Shown here in pieces: positions 1 to 5,660 of a stretch of 8,970 nucleotides of DNA. The stretch is from Myxococcota bacterium (lineage in GTDB: Bacteria; Myxococcota_A; UBA9160; PR03), in NCBI GenBank assembly GCA_030066475.1, contig JASJBO010000304.1:1-8970 (forward strand), in the 5' to 3' direction. The position numbers were made by a program, and so were the translations under genes. Numbering within the stretch: the stretch's first letter is position 1; every line of letters begins with the position of its first letter. The notes under the pieces were generated by a model. It did no database searches. It worked only from the letters and a program-made list of their open reading frames with translations, and was not told the DNA's origin.

Positions 1-355
1 CCCCGGCCCTGGACTGGGCCCGGAGCGAAGGTACTCGCCTGGAAGCAGAGGCGGGCGACCGGCGTGCTGCCGACGAAGAGCTGAAGCGAGCGCTCGAGTT
101 CTTGCAGGTCTCCGGACACGTTCGCGCGTACCTCGACCTGGGAACTCCCGTGGCGCTGCTCCTGCAGCGGGCCGTCGACCAGCGCGCCTGCCCGAGCCAC
201 GCCCGAGAGCTCCTCGAGCGGCTGTGAGCGGAGCAGTCTCCAGACGAAGCAGCAGAACCCCTCACGCGGCGCGAGCTCGAGGTTCTCGGCCTGATCTGGG
301 CGTCTCGCGCCGCACCCGGGCCGTCGCCACAGCGCGCGCCCTGGATCTCCTTGAG
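1..355 (+). pseudogene. Decayed 3' end of a MalT-type LuxR regulator gene (5' end outside window)
   Basis: This is a second copy of the last part of the regulator gene at 2919-5600, about 90% identical by eye where the two align. Bases 1-46 match 4981-5026 and 47-296 match 5201-5450. Three lesions show it is dead. First, 174 nt corresponding to 5027-5200 are missing, which removes about 58 residues of the helical repeat region in frame. Second, an Arg CGA codon has become TGA at 225-227. Third, about 91 nt corresponding to roughly 5451-5545 are missing, which removes the core of the DNA-binding helix-turn-helix and shifts the frame. The C-terminal tail VSRRTRAVATARALDLL is still readable in the shifted frame at about 299-352, and the native TAG stop has become GAG. 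It cannot encode a DNA-binding protein. It is seen only from the left window edge, so the state of its 5' part is unknown. Confidence 0.93.
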
Positions 356-372
356 AACGCACGCCCGCGGGT

Positions 373-393
373 CCGGGCCGTCCGGAAGCCCGG
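373..393 (+). terminator. GC-rich hairpin after the LuxR pseudogene
   Basis: The arms CCGGGC (373-378) and GCCCGG (388-393) are separated by a 9-nt loop. The same hairpin occurs after the intact LuxR gene at 5618-5638. No T-tract follows, so it may be a processing or stability hairpin rather than an intrinsic terminator. Its identity in both copies is the main argument that it matters. Confidence 0.5.
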
Positions 394-406
394 GATCTCA
401 ACGATC

Positions 407-454
407 TACCCCTTTCGGGAGAGGGCGCGGTAGGGAGCGCGCGCCTAGGGTCCC
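407..454. repeat. REP-like intergenic repeat, copy 1
   Basis: This stretch of about 48 nt begins TACCCCTTTCGGGAGAGGGC and ends near CCTAGGGTCCC. It aligns with 1140-1187 with few differences. Both copies lie between genes, just after one gene end and before the start codon of an exported protein. The G-rich core (GGGAGAGGGCG followed by GGTAGGG) resembles common REP-type elements of high-GC proteobacteria, but membership of a named family cannot be checked here. A third, truncated copy is at 5652-5660. Confidence 0.7.
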
Positions 455-632
455 GCGCTGCTCATCCGCCCCTCGCTGCGGAGGGAATGTCCGAACCCGG
501 AGCTGTCGACTCGGCAGAGGGGGACGAGGTACGTCGCCCGCTCCGATCGGATGCACGAAATCGTTCTCGGCCGGCCGTGTTGACTCGCCGGCGTCCCCGT
601 ACTCCGGGGCACAACACGACCGATAGCAACAC

Positions 633-639
633 AAGAGGA
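633..639 (+). promoter_or_regulatory. Ribosome binding site of the NTF2-like gene
   Basis: AAGAGGA lies 7 nt before the ATG at 647 and fixes this start. Confidence 0.75.
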
Positions 640-646
640 ATCAGCC

Positions 647-1105
647 ATGACGAGACTCTTCACCATCTTCAAGACTTCCGCCGCGGTGCTGCTCATGACA
701 CAGGCCGGCGCTGCCAACGCGCTATGCCTCGACCCGGTTGAGGCGGTTCTTTCGACGCTGAAGTGTATCGAGATGAAGGACGCAGAGTGCGCCTCTGCCA
801 GCTACGACGAGAACTTCGTGAAGCTCCACAACACCGTCGACACGAGAACGAGTGCGGTCGGCCCGACCTTCTGGCAGGGCGCATTCGCATTCTATGACTT
901 CGACTTCGACATCGACCACGTCGAAGAAGTGGGCGACAACCAGGTGAGCATCCGCTACGTCGAAACCCTCACCTCGCGCCTGGCCCTGAAGTTCCGGCAG
1001 CATGAGCATGCACTCGTAGCCGTGACCGACGACTGTCGGATCACACTCTGGGATCAATACGGCGACAACGCAGAGCAGCTGGGCGGCGGCGTAGCCCTCT
1101 TCTGA
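647..1105 (+). CDS. Exported NTF2/SnoaL-like protein
   Basis: The 152-aa protein starts with a typical Sec signal peptide: basic start MTRLFTIFK, hydrophobic core around residues 11-18, and a probable cut after the ANA motif at residue 25. The mature part of about 127 residues has the look of the NTF2/SnoaL-like fold. It has an N-terminal helix pair (about 30-62), an aromatic segment around FWQGAFAFYDFDFD (75-88), alternating strands, and an ending ITLWDQYGD (132-140) that is typical of the last strand of these domains. Cysteines at 27, 40, 48 and 130 could form disulfides in the periplasm. Such folds bind small molecules or act as enzymes; no catalytic set was identified, so the function is unknown. 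The start is supported by AAGAGGA at 633-639, 7 nt before ATG. It lies downstream of the LuxR pseudogene and REP copy 1, the same position that the 5659 frame holds behind the intact LuxR gene. Confidence 0.85.
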   Translation: MTRLFTIFKTSAAVLLMTQAGAANALCLDPVEAVLSTLKCIEMKDAECASASYDENFVKLHNTVDTRTSAVGPTFWQGAFAFYDFDFDIDHVEEVGDNQVSIRYVETLTSRLALKFRQHEHALVAVTDDCRITLWDQYGDNAEQLGGGVALF

Positions 1106-1139
1106 GCGGAGTTCGCAAACCAGGTCGCCCCGAACGAAA

Positions 1140-1187
1140 TACCCCTTTCGTGGGAGGGCGAGGTGAAGGGTGCGCACCTAGCGTGCC
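1140..1187. repeat. REP-like intergenic repeat, copy 2
   Basis: This copy begins TACCCCTTTCGTGGGAGGGC and ends near CACCTAGCGTGCC, aligning along its length with 407-454. It lies 34 nt after the stop of the NTF2-like gene and 73 nt before the start of the CxxCH protein. ACCC near the left end and AAGGGT at 1167-1172 could pair into an imperfect hairpin, so it may act in transcript ending or stability between the two genes. Confidence 0.7.
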
Positions 1188-1249
1188 GAGTCCCGAAGCG
1201 GATACCGGAACCCTGCCCGACGGATGGGCTCGAGAGGGTTTCCGACAAC

Positions 1250-1255
1250 GAGGAG
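1250..1255 (+). promoter_or_regulatory. Ribosome binding site deciding the start at 1261
   Basis: GAGGAG lies 5 nt before ATG 1261. It supports this start over an upstream in-frame GTG at 1150, which would place the REP-like repeat inside the protein and bury the signal peptide. Confidence 0.8.
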
Positions 1256-1260
1256 ACGAG

Positions 1261-2364
1261 ATGAACGCCACTCCTGTGAGAATCATCACCACAGCCGTGA
1301 TCGCAGCCCTCGGGCTGACTCAGGCAGGTGTTACCGTGGCAGACGACGGGCTGCCCCTGGGACAGATGTGCAACGGCCAGCCCGAGGCCTTCTACCAGGA
1401 GACGCTGTTCGAGCGAGCCGACTGCGGATCCGGCCAGACCGTTCTGCCTCCGGCCCGGCTCGAGAGCGAGCCGCGATTCACCAGCCCCTACGAGGCGAAG
1501 CGTTGCACGCAGCCGCTGCTCCTGCAGGACGACGACGAGCGCTTCGGGTGTGCCGAGGCCGAGTTCTGGGTGGGCTTCACCGACGGCCGTCTGGGTCCGC
1601 GAAACGACGCACTCCAGTACCTGGAGCGGTCGATCTACTGGAGCGAGCGGGTCTTCTTCAAGCCGAGCGACTTCAAGAAGAAGCTTGCACGGCTCTACCA
1701 GCTCAAGGGGATGCTCAAGATGGCGATGGGCATGGAGAACGGGCGCGCCGACTACCTGATCTTCTCCGAGCTGCACTCGGCCCAGGACTTCCGGCGCGTC
1801 GAGCGGCTGGACCCGGGCAACTTCGGGGCCCGGGCATTCGACATGACCCTCGACATGGTCTACGCGCAGCTGCTCTTTCCCGAGAGCGCCCCCGGGCTCG
1901 CATTGGACGTCCTCCACGAGGCGCGAACGGCTGGAGACCCCGACGTCGTCGAGCCGATCAACGTCGGAACGGTCCTCGCGGTCGCTCCCACGACCGCCAT
2001 CTATCCGCTCGAGAGCGGAGTGCCGCCGATCGCTCTGAACGCCCAGCTCGAGGCGGGCTGCCTTCCCGACATCCCCTTCTGCTACCAGAACACCGACAAC
2101 GCCCTCTTCGCGAGGCCGGGCCTCGAGTACCAGCTGGCCTCCATGTACGCGCGTCTCGGAATGCGGGACGAGTACATCGCCCAGCTGGAGGTCGTCGCAG
2201 AGCAGGACCGCTACGACGAGTGGGCCTGGCACGACCTGGTCGAAGCCCAGCGGGCCAACCCGGATCGGCTGCTCGAGAAGTTCGCCTCGTTCGGAGACGA
2301 CGAGTACGCCGACAGCTTCGCGACGCGGAACAACGGCTGCATGTTCTGCCACGGTCGCCACTGA
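1261..2364 (+). CDS. Exported protein with a single c-type heme motif at its extreme C-terminus
   Basis: The 367-aa protein has a clear Sec signal peptide (residues 1-27, core ITTAVIAALGL, probable cut after VTVA). The mature chain contains eight cysteines (37, 55, 82, 97, 267, 274, 360, 363). It has a helical middle and C-terminal part with tetratricopeptide-like helices (about 284-340, e.g. EYQLASMYARLGMRDEYIAQLE). The last eight residues are CMFCHGRH, a perfect CxxCH heme-attachment motif at 360-364. In ordinary class I cytochromes c this motif is near the start of a domain of about 80-100 residues that also supplies the second heme ligand. Here nothing follows, so an internal His or Met, or a partner protein, would have to be the sixth ligand. 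The stop is followed closely by a strong hairpin, and no cytochrome-like frame was seen downstream, which argues against a simple frameshift. The protein family was not recognised. A periplasmic, possibly redox-linked role is inferred. Confidence 0.85.
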   Translation: MNATPVRIITTAVIAALGLTQAGVTVADDGLPLGQMCNGQPEAFYQETLFERADCGSGQTVLPPARLESEPRFTSPYEAKRCTQPLLLQDDDERFGCAEAEFWVGFTDGRLGPRNDALQYLERSIYWSERVFFKPSDFKKKLARLYQLKGMLKMAMGMENGRADYLIFSELHSAQDFRRVERLDPGNFGARAFDMTLDMVYAQLLFPESAPGLALDVLHEARTAGDPDVVEPINVGTVLAVAPTTAIYPLESGVPPIALNAQLEAGCLPDIPFCYQNTDNALFARPGLEYQLASMYARLGMRDEYIAQLEVVAEQDRYDEWAWHDLVEAQRANPDRLLEKFASFGDDEYADSFATRNNGCMFCHGRH

Positions 2365-2384
2365 CGCTCGCGCTCTCGACGCTC

Positions 2385-2418
2385 GGCCCCTCGCTCGGCT
2401 TCGAGCCGGCGAGGGGCC
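2385..2418 (+). terminator. Strong hairpin after the CxxCH gene
   Basis: A 10-bp perfect stem, GGCCCCTCGC (2385-2394) with GCGAGGGGCC (2409-2418), continues past a single unpaired T into a second 5-bp stem, CGGCT/AGCCG, with a TCG loop. That gives 15 base pairs in 34 nt, starting 20 nt after the stop codon. There is no T-tract behind it, so the ending may be hairpin-only or Rho-assisted. Confidence 0.75.
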
Positions 2419-2446
2419 ATGTCGCTCGGTCGCTGGGTTGCCTGGT

Positions 2447-2522
2447 GGGAGGGGCTGTCGATGATCTTCCGCTTCCGCGACTGCGTTCTCGATACGGAGC
2501 GGTTCGAGCTGCGCCGAGCGGG
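2447..2522 (+). pseudogene. 5' remnant of a CadC/OmpR-type winged-helix regulator gene
   Basis: The ribosome site GGGAGGGG (2447-2454) is followed 6 nt later by ATG 2461, which opens FRFRDCVLDTERFELRR. This is the standard start of the winged-helix Trans_reg_C domain found at the N-terminus of CadC-like regulators and TPR/TolB-type fusions (family pattern: short strands, 'D..LD...FELRR.G'). After about 20 residues the similarity ends and the frame stops at TGA 2530-2532. The recognition helix and everything after it are missing, so this is a beheaded remnant that still carries its translation start. Confidence 0.65.
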
Positions 2523-2612
2523 GCCGTGCTGATCCTGCAGGACGAAGGAAAGCTCGTCATCTACGCCGAGGACGGCAGCGTCCTGTGGTCGACGGACACT
2601 TGGGAGCGCTGA
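2517..2612 (+). pseudogene. 3' remnant of a B-lectin (mannose-binding bulb lectin) gene
   Basis: In the frame ending at TGA 2610-2612 the sequence reads ILQDEGKLVIY, then DGSVLWSTDTWER and the stop. This is the last repeat of a B-lectin domain, in which a sugar-binding QxDxNxVxY motif is followed by a turn and 'VLWSTGT'. Here the motif reads QDEGKLVIY, with D replaced by E and N by K, so sugar contacts are weakened even though the scaffold residues remain. No start codon with a ribosome site belongs to this frame. It begins where the winged-helix remnant ends and overlaps it by a few bases in another frame, so the two remnants were joined by a rearrangement. Confidence 0.65.
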
Positions 2613-2670
2613 GCGTTGGAGGCCGGCCGTCCGGTCGCCATCGTGGTGCCGCTCCGAGCCGGTGAGGGTT

Positions 2671-2720
2671 GCGTCTGCCCCACAGTGGTTGTTGCGGTCA
2701 CCACACCGTGGGGCTGACGC
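2671..2720. repeat. 50-bp imperfect inverted repeat
   Basis: Outer arms GCGTCTGCCCCAC (2671-2683) and GTGGGGCTGACGC (2708-2720) pair at 12 of 13 positions. Inner arms GTGGT (2685-2689) and ACCAC (2700-2704) enclose a 10-nt loop. It lies about 200 nt before the LuxR start and 58 nt after the lectin remnant. It could be the terminator of the lost lectin gene, an operator, or one end of a small mobile element. The sequence does not decide between these. Confidence 0.6.
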
Positions 2721-2908
2721 CCCTGGCGAACGGATCTGGCGCCTCGGGCCACCGCGGCGCCATGGAGGGCTGCTCGCCCGTTCTGTAGATGTCATACGTG
2801 CGCCCTCCTGCCCACGGGGCGCCTTCTGAGATCTCGATTCCCGATCACGCCCCCTCTGCCTCACGCGTGTCCGCCGCGGCTCTCCGAGCTCGCGAATCGG
2901 ACGGGAAC

Positions 2909-2912
2909 GGAG
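2909..2912 (+). promoter_or_regulatory. Ribosome binding site of the LuxR gene
   Basis: GGAG lies 6 nt before ATG 2919 and fits the position where similarity to MalT-type regulators begins. Confidence 0.6.
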
Positions 2913-2918
2913 CCACCG

Positions 2919-5600
2919 ATGTTTCCCAGAGCGAAGTTCCAGACCCCGAGTCTGAATGCGAAGCGCATGCTCGTGCGGCCCCGCCTGCATGCGTACCTGG
3001 ACGCAGGCGCGTACCAGGGCCTGTCCTGCGTCGTGGCACCGGCGGGCTTCGGAAAGACCACCCTCGTCGCGCAGTGGCTCCACGAAGGCAAGCATCCCCG
3101 CGCCTGGGTCTCGCTGGATGTTCGCGATCGGGAGCTCCAGCGTCTGGCGCGCGCCCTGGCCCGGGCCCTCGCGGCGACCTGGCCGGGTGTCGGTGCGAGT
3201 CTCGACCGCGCCTGCAGCCGTGGCCGCGAGCCGGGACCCGAAGAGCTCGCGGGCTCCCTGATCGAGGACATCGAGGCAGAGCACCGAGAGAGCCGTCTGC
3301 ATCTGGTGCTCGACGATCTGCACCGCGTGTCGGGTGACGGCGTCCACGCGTTGCTGCGGTACCTGCTCGACTACCGACCCGATCCCCTGTCCATCATCCT
3401 GGTCTCGCGCGAGGCACCCGACGTTCGAACCTGGCACCGCCGCGCCCAGGGAGGCCTGGCGGAGCTGGGACCGGAACAGCTGGCGTTCGAGCCCGGCGAG
3501 ACCACCCGATTCCTCCGCGAGCAGCTGGAGATCGACGTCGACGACGAGACGGTCGAGGCGATCCAGCGCAGGACCGAGGGCTGGCCCGCGGCGACGCACC
3601 TCGTGGCGAGCGCGATGCGCGGCCGGACCGACGCCGACCCTGCGGCGCGGAGGGCGCAGGGAGAGAAGTGGGCCGCCGAGTACCTCGGCAGCGAGGTGCT
3701 CGCTCGCCAGGAGCCGGAGGTCCAGCGGTTCCTGCTCGAGACCAGCGTGCTCTCGCACCTCAACCCCGACCTCTGCCAGGCCGTGACTGCGCACCCGGAC
3801 GCACTCGGGGTGCTGAGGCACCTCGAGCGCGATGCGGGCTTCGTCCACGCCCTGGACGATCGTCGCCAGTGGTACCGCTGTCACGACCTCTTGCGCGAGG
3901 CCATTCAGCACGCCGCCGAGTCGGGCCCGAGCCTGGATCTAGCTCGGGCGCGCCGCCGAGCTGCGATCTGGCTCGAGTCACGAGGCCATCAGGAGGAGGC
4001 GCTCGACCAGTGGGTGGCGCTCCGCGAGTGGGATCGCGCGGCGGCTCTGATCGAGACGGCGGCCTTCGACCGTATGCGAGAGGGGGACTACGCGACGCCG
4101 CGGGACTGGCTCGACCGTCTGCCCGACGAAGTCGTGGAGTCCCGGTCCGCTCTGCTCGTCATCCGCGCCTCGGCAGCGAGGGACTCCGAGCGCGCGGGCT
4201 CGATGTCGGCGGACCTCGACGCGGCCCAGAATCTGCTGACGCAACTCGCGACGCTGAGCTCGGAGCGGCTGGCGGAGCTGGGCGCGAAGACGGGCGTGCC
4301 CGATGCAGCGACCCTCGACTCGCTGCGCCAGCACGTGGTCCAGCTCAGGGCGCTGCACGCGACCACTGAGGGCGAGTACGCGGCTGCCGGTCGCATCGCC
4401 GAAGAGGCGTTGGCCTCGGGCGCACCCCGGGAGGGCAGTGGCCGCGCGCTGCTGATGCTCGGCATCTCCCAGATGGGAGCCGGGGAGGTACGCTCGGCAG
4501 CTCGCTCGTTGGAACGAGCCATCTGGCACAGCCATCGGGAAGAGGACCTCGGCAACCTGGCGCTGGCGACGAGCCTGGCCATGTCGTCGCTCCGTGAGGC
4601 GGGAGATCTGTGCGGGGCGCTGCGAACGGCCGATCGGGTGATGCGTCGACTCGAGGAACGCGGGCAGCCGATGCCCCCCGGCGTGGCCTGGTTCCGCGGC
4701 AGCGCGCTCGAGACCCATCGCGAGCGAAACGAGCTGGACCGCGCGCGCGCCTGTCTCGAACTCTACGACCAGCCGAATCCCGAGCGCCCCCCCTTCTTCG
4801 AGCCCGTGCGCGAGAGTATGCGCTACCGCCTCCTGCGCGCCGAGCGCCGCATGGCCGACGCCCGTCGCCAGCTCGACGTCATCGAGCGCCTGCTCTCCGA
4901 GTCGAACTTCGGAAACCTCGTGAACCTGCAGTGCGTGCTCTCGGGCCGTGCCGAGCTGGCGCTGGACGAGGGCCGCCTGGCGCCGGCTCTGCACTGGGCC
5001 CGGAGCGAAGGTACTCGCCTGGAAGCCGCGCGCGGCTTCCTCTACGAGGCCCAGCAGCTGGTCCTCGCCCGGGTCTGGGTCGCGGCGGGCGAGCACGAGC
5101 GGGCGCTCGAGCTGCTTCGCCGCATCGTCTCCGACTGCGAGGCCTCGGGACGACTCACCCACGCCCTTCGCGCGCGCGTTCTGATCGCGTTGGCCGAGCA
5201 AGAGGCGGGCGACCGGCGCGCTGCCGACGCGGAGCTGAAGCGAGCGCTCGAGTTCTCGCAGGTCTCCGGACACGTTCGCGCGTACCTCGACCTGGGAGCT
5301 CCCGTCGCGTCGCTCCTGGAGCGGGCCGTCGGCCAGCGCGTCTGCGCGAGCCACGCTCGCGAGCTCCTCGAGCAGCTGCGAGCCGAGCAGTCTCCAGGTG
5401 ACGTTCCAGAACCCCTTACGCGGCGTGAGCTCGAGGTTCTCGGCCTGATCGAGCTGGGCCTCAGCAACGCCGAGATCGCCGGGCGGCTCCACATCAGTCC
5501 GGGCACGGCGAAGACCCACACCCGCAGCATCTTTCGAAAGCTGTCCGTCTCGCGCCGCACCCAGGCCGTCGCTACGGCGCGCGCCCTGAATCTCCTCTAG
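2919..5600 (+). CDS. LuxR-family MalT-type (LAL) transcriptional regulator
   Basis: The 893-aa protein has the full layout of the large ATP-binding LuxR regulators. An N-terminal NTPase domain carries Walker A APAGFGKTT (40-48), Walker B LHLVLDDLH (127-135), the ILVSR strand (S163-R164), and the EGWPA motif (220-224) typical of MalT-like proteins. A long helical, tetratricopeptide-like region follows (about 350-800). The C-terminal LuxR helix-turn-helix is at 832-893 (TRRELEVLGLIELGLSNAEI, then GTAKTHTRSIFRKL). The length matches the family (about 850-950). Proteins of this type switch between resting and active oligomers on binding ATP and an inducer, then activate promoters; the inducer cannot be read from sequence. 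All ATPase and DNA-binding motifs are intact, in contrast to the dead copy at 1-355. The following frame at 5659 is the most likely neighbour target or partner, by position only. Confidence 0.96.
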   Translation: MFPRAKFQTPSLNAKRMLVRPRLHAYLDAGAYQGLSCVVAPAGFGKTTLVAQWLHEGKHPRAWVSLDVRDRELQRLARALARALAATWPGVGASLDRACSRGREPGPEELAGSLIEDIEAEHRESRLHLVLDDLHRVSGDGVHALLRYLLDYRPDPLSIILVSREAPDVRTWHRRAQGGLAELGPEQLAFEPGETTRFLREQLEIDVDDETVEAIQRRTEGWPAATHLVASAMRGRTDADPAARRAQGEKWAAEYLGSEVLARQEPEVQRFLLETSVLSHLNPDLCQAVTAHPDALGVLRHLERDAGFVHALDDRRQWYRCHDLLREAIQHAAESGPSLDLARARRRAAIWLESRGHQEEALDQWVALREWDRAAALIETAAFDRMREGDYATPRDWLDRLPDEVVESRSALLVIRASAARDSERAGSMSADLDAAQNLLTQLATLSSERLAELGAKTGVPDAATLDSLRQHVVQLRALHATTEGEYAAAGRIAEEALASGAPREGSGRALLMLGISQMGAGEVRSAARSLERAIWHSHREEDLGNLALATSLAMSSLREAGDLCGALRTADRVMRRLEERGQPMPPGVAWFRGSALETHRERNELDRARACLELYDQPNPERPPFFEPVRESMRYRLLRAERRMADARRQLDVIERLLSESNFGNLVNLQCVLSGRAELALDEGRLAPALHWARSEGTRLEAARGFLYEAQQLVLARVWVAAGEHERALELLRRIVSDCEASGRLTHALRARVLIALAEQEAGDRRAADAELKRALEFSQVSGHVRAYLDLGAPVASLLERAVGQRVCASHARELLEQLRAEQSPGDVPEPLTRRELEVLGLIELGLSNAEIAGRLHISPGTAKTHTRSIFRKLSVSRRTQAVATARALNLL

Positions 5601-5617
5601 AACGCACGCCCGCGGGT

Positions 5618-5638
5618 CCGGGCCGTCCGGAAGCCCGG
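5618..5638 (+). terminator. GC-rich hairpin after the LuxR gene
   Basis: Arms CCGGGC (5618-5623) and GCCCGG (5633-5638) enclose a 9-nt loop, 17 nt after the TAG stop. The 38 nt from 5601 to 5638 are identical to 356-393 behind the pseudogene copy. No T-tract follows. Confidence 0.5.
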
Positions 5639-5651
5639 CCTCCAGACGATA

Positions 5652-5660
5652 TACCCCTTT
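5652..5660. repeat. Truncated REP-like element, copy 3
   Basis: TACCCCTTT, the first nine bases of the REP-like element, stands at the same distance behind the LuxR tail as copy 1 behind the pseudogene. The alignment to 407-415 continues up to 5660 and then stops; the rest of the element is absent. The 5659 frame takes over at this point. Confidence 0.6.

Larger units (their letters stand above)
2613..2918. other. Non-coding stretch upstream of the intact LuxR gene
   Basis: No convincing gene was found on either strand. The stretch holds a large imperfect inverted repeat at 2671-2720, reported separately, and a spaced GGCGCC pair near 2737-2761. No clear -35/-10 pair for the downstream regulator was seen. 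The only short reading frames are GC-driven and have no ribosome sites. Confidence 0.6.

Noticed and set aside
224..433. 69-codon frame after the pseudogene stop
   Set aside because: It is only the frameshifted tail of the dead LuxR copy read through its mutated stop, with no ribosome site.
580..608. Promoter starting with TTGACT before the NTF2-like gene
   Set aside because: The -35 is good, but the sequence at the correct distance for a -10 (TCCGGG) is not AT-rich, so a promoter cannot be supported.
713..727. Lipoprotein cleavage site at ANALC of the 647 protein
   Set aside because: The residue before Cys is Leu, not Gly, Ala or Ser, so the lipobox rule is not met. Ordinary signal peptidase cleavage fits better.
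1150..1260. Upstream GTG start for the CxxCH gene
   Set aside because: It would translate the REP-like repeat and place the signal peptide inside the protein. ATG 1261 has GAGGAG at the right distance.
1054..2361. Long antisense frame (435 codons) opposite the CxxCH gene
   Set aside because: The plus-strand gene has a signal peptide, ribosome site and normal codon pattern. The antisense frame has none and is a typical GC-driven shadow.
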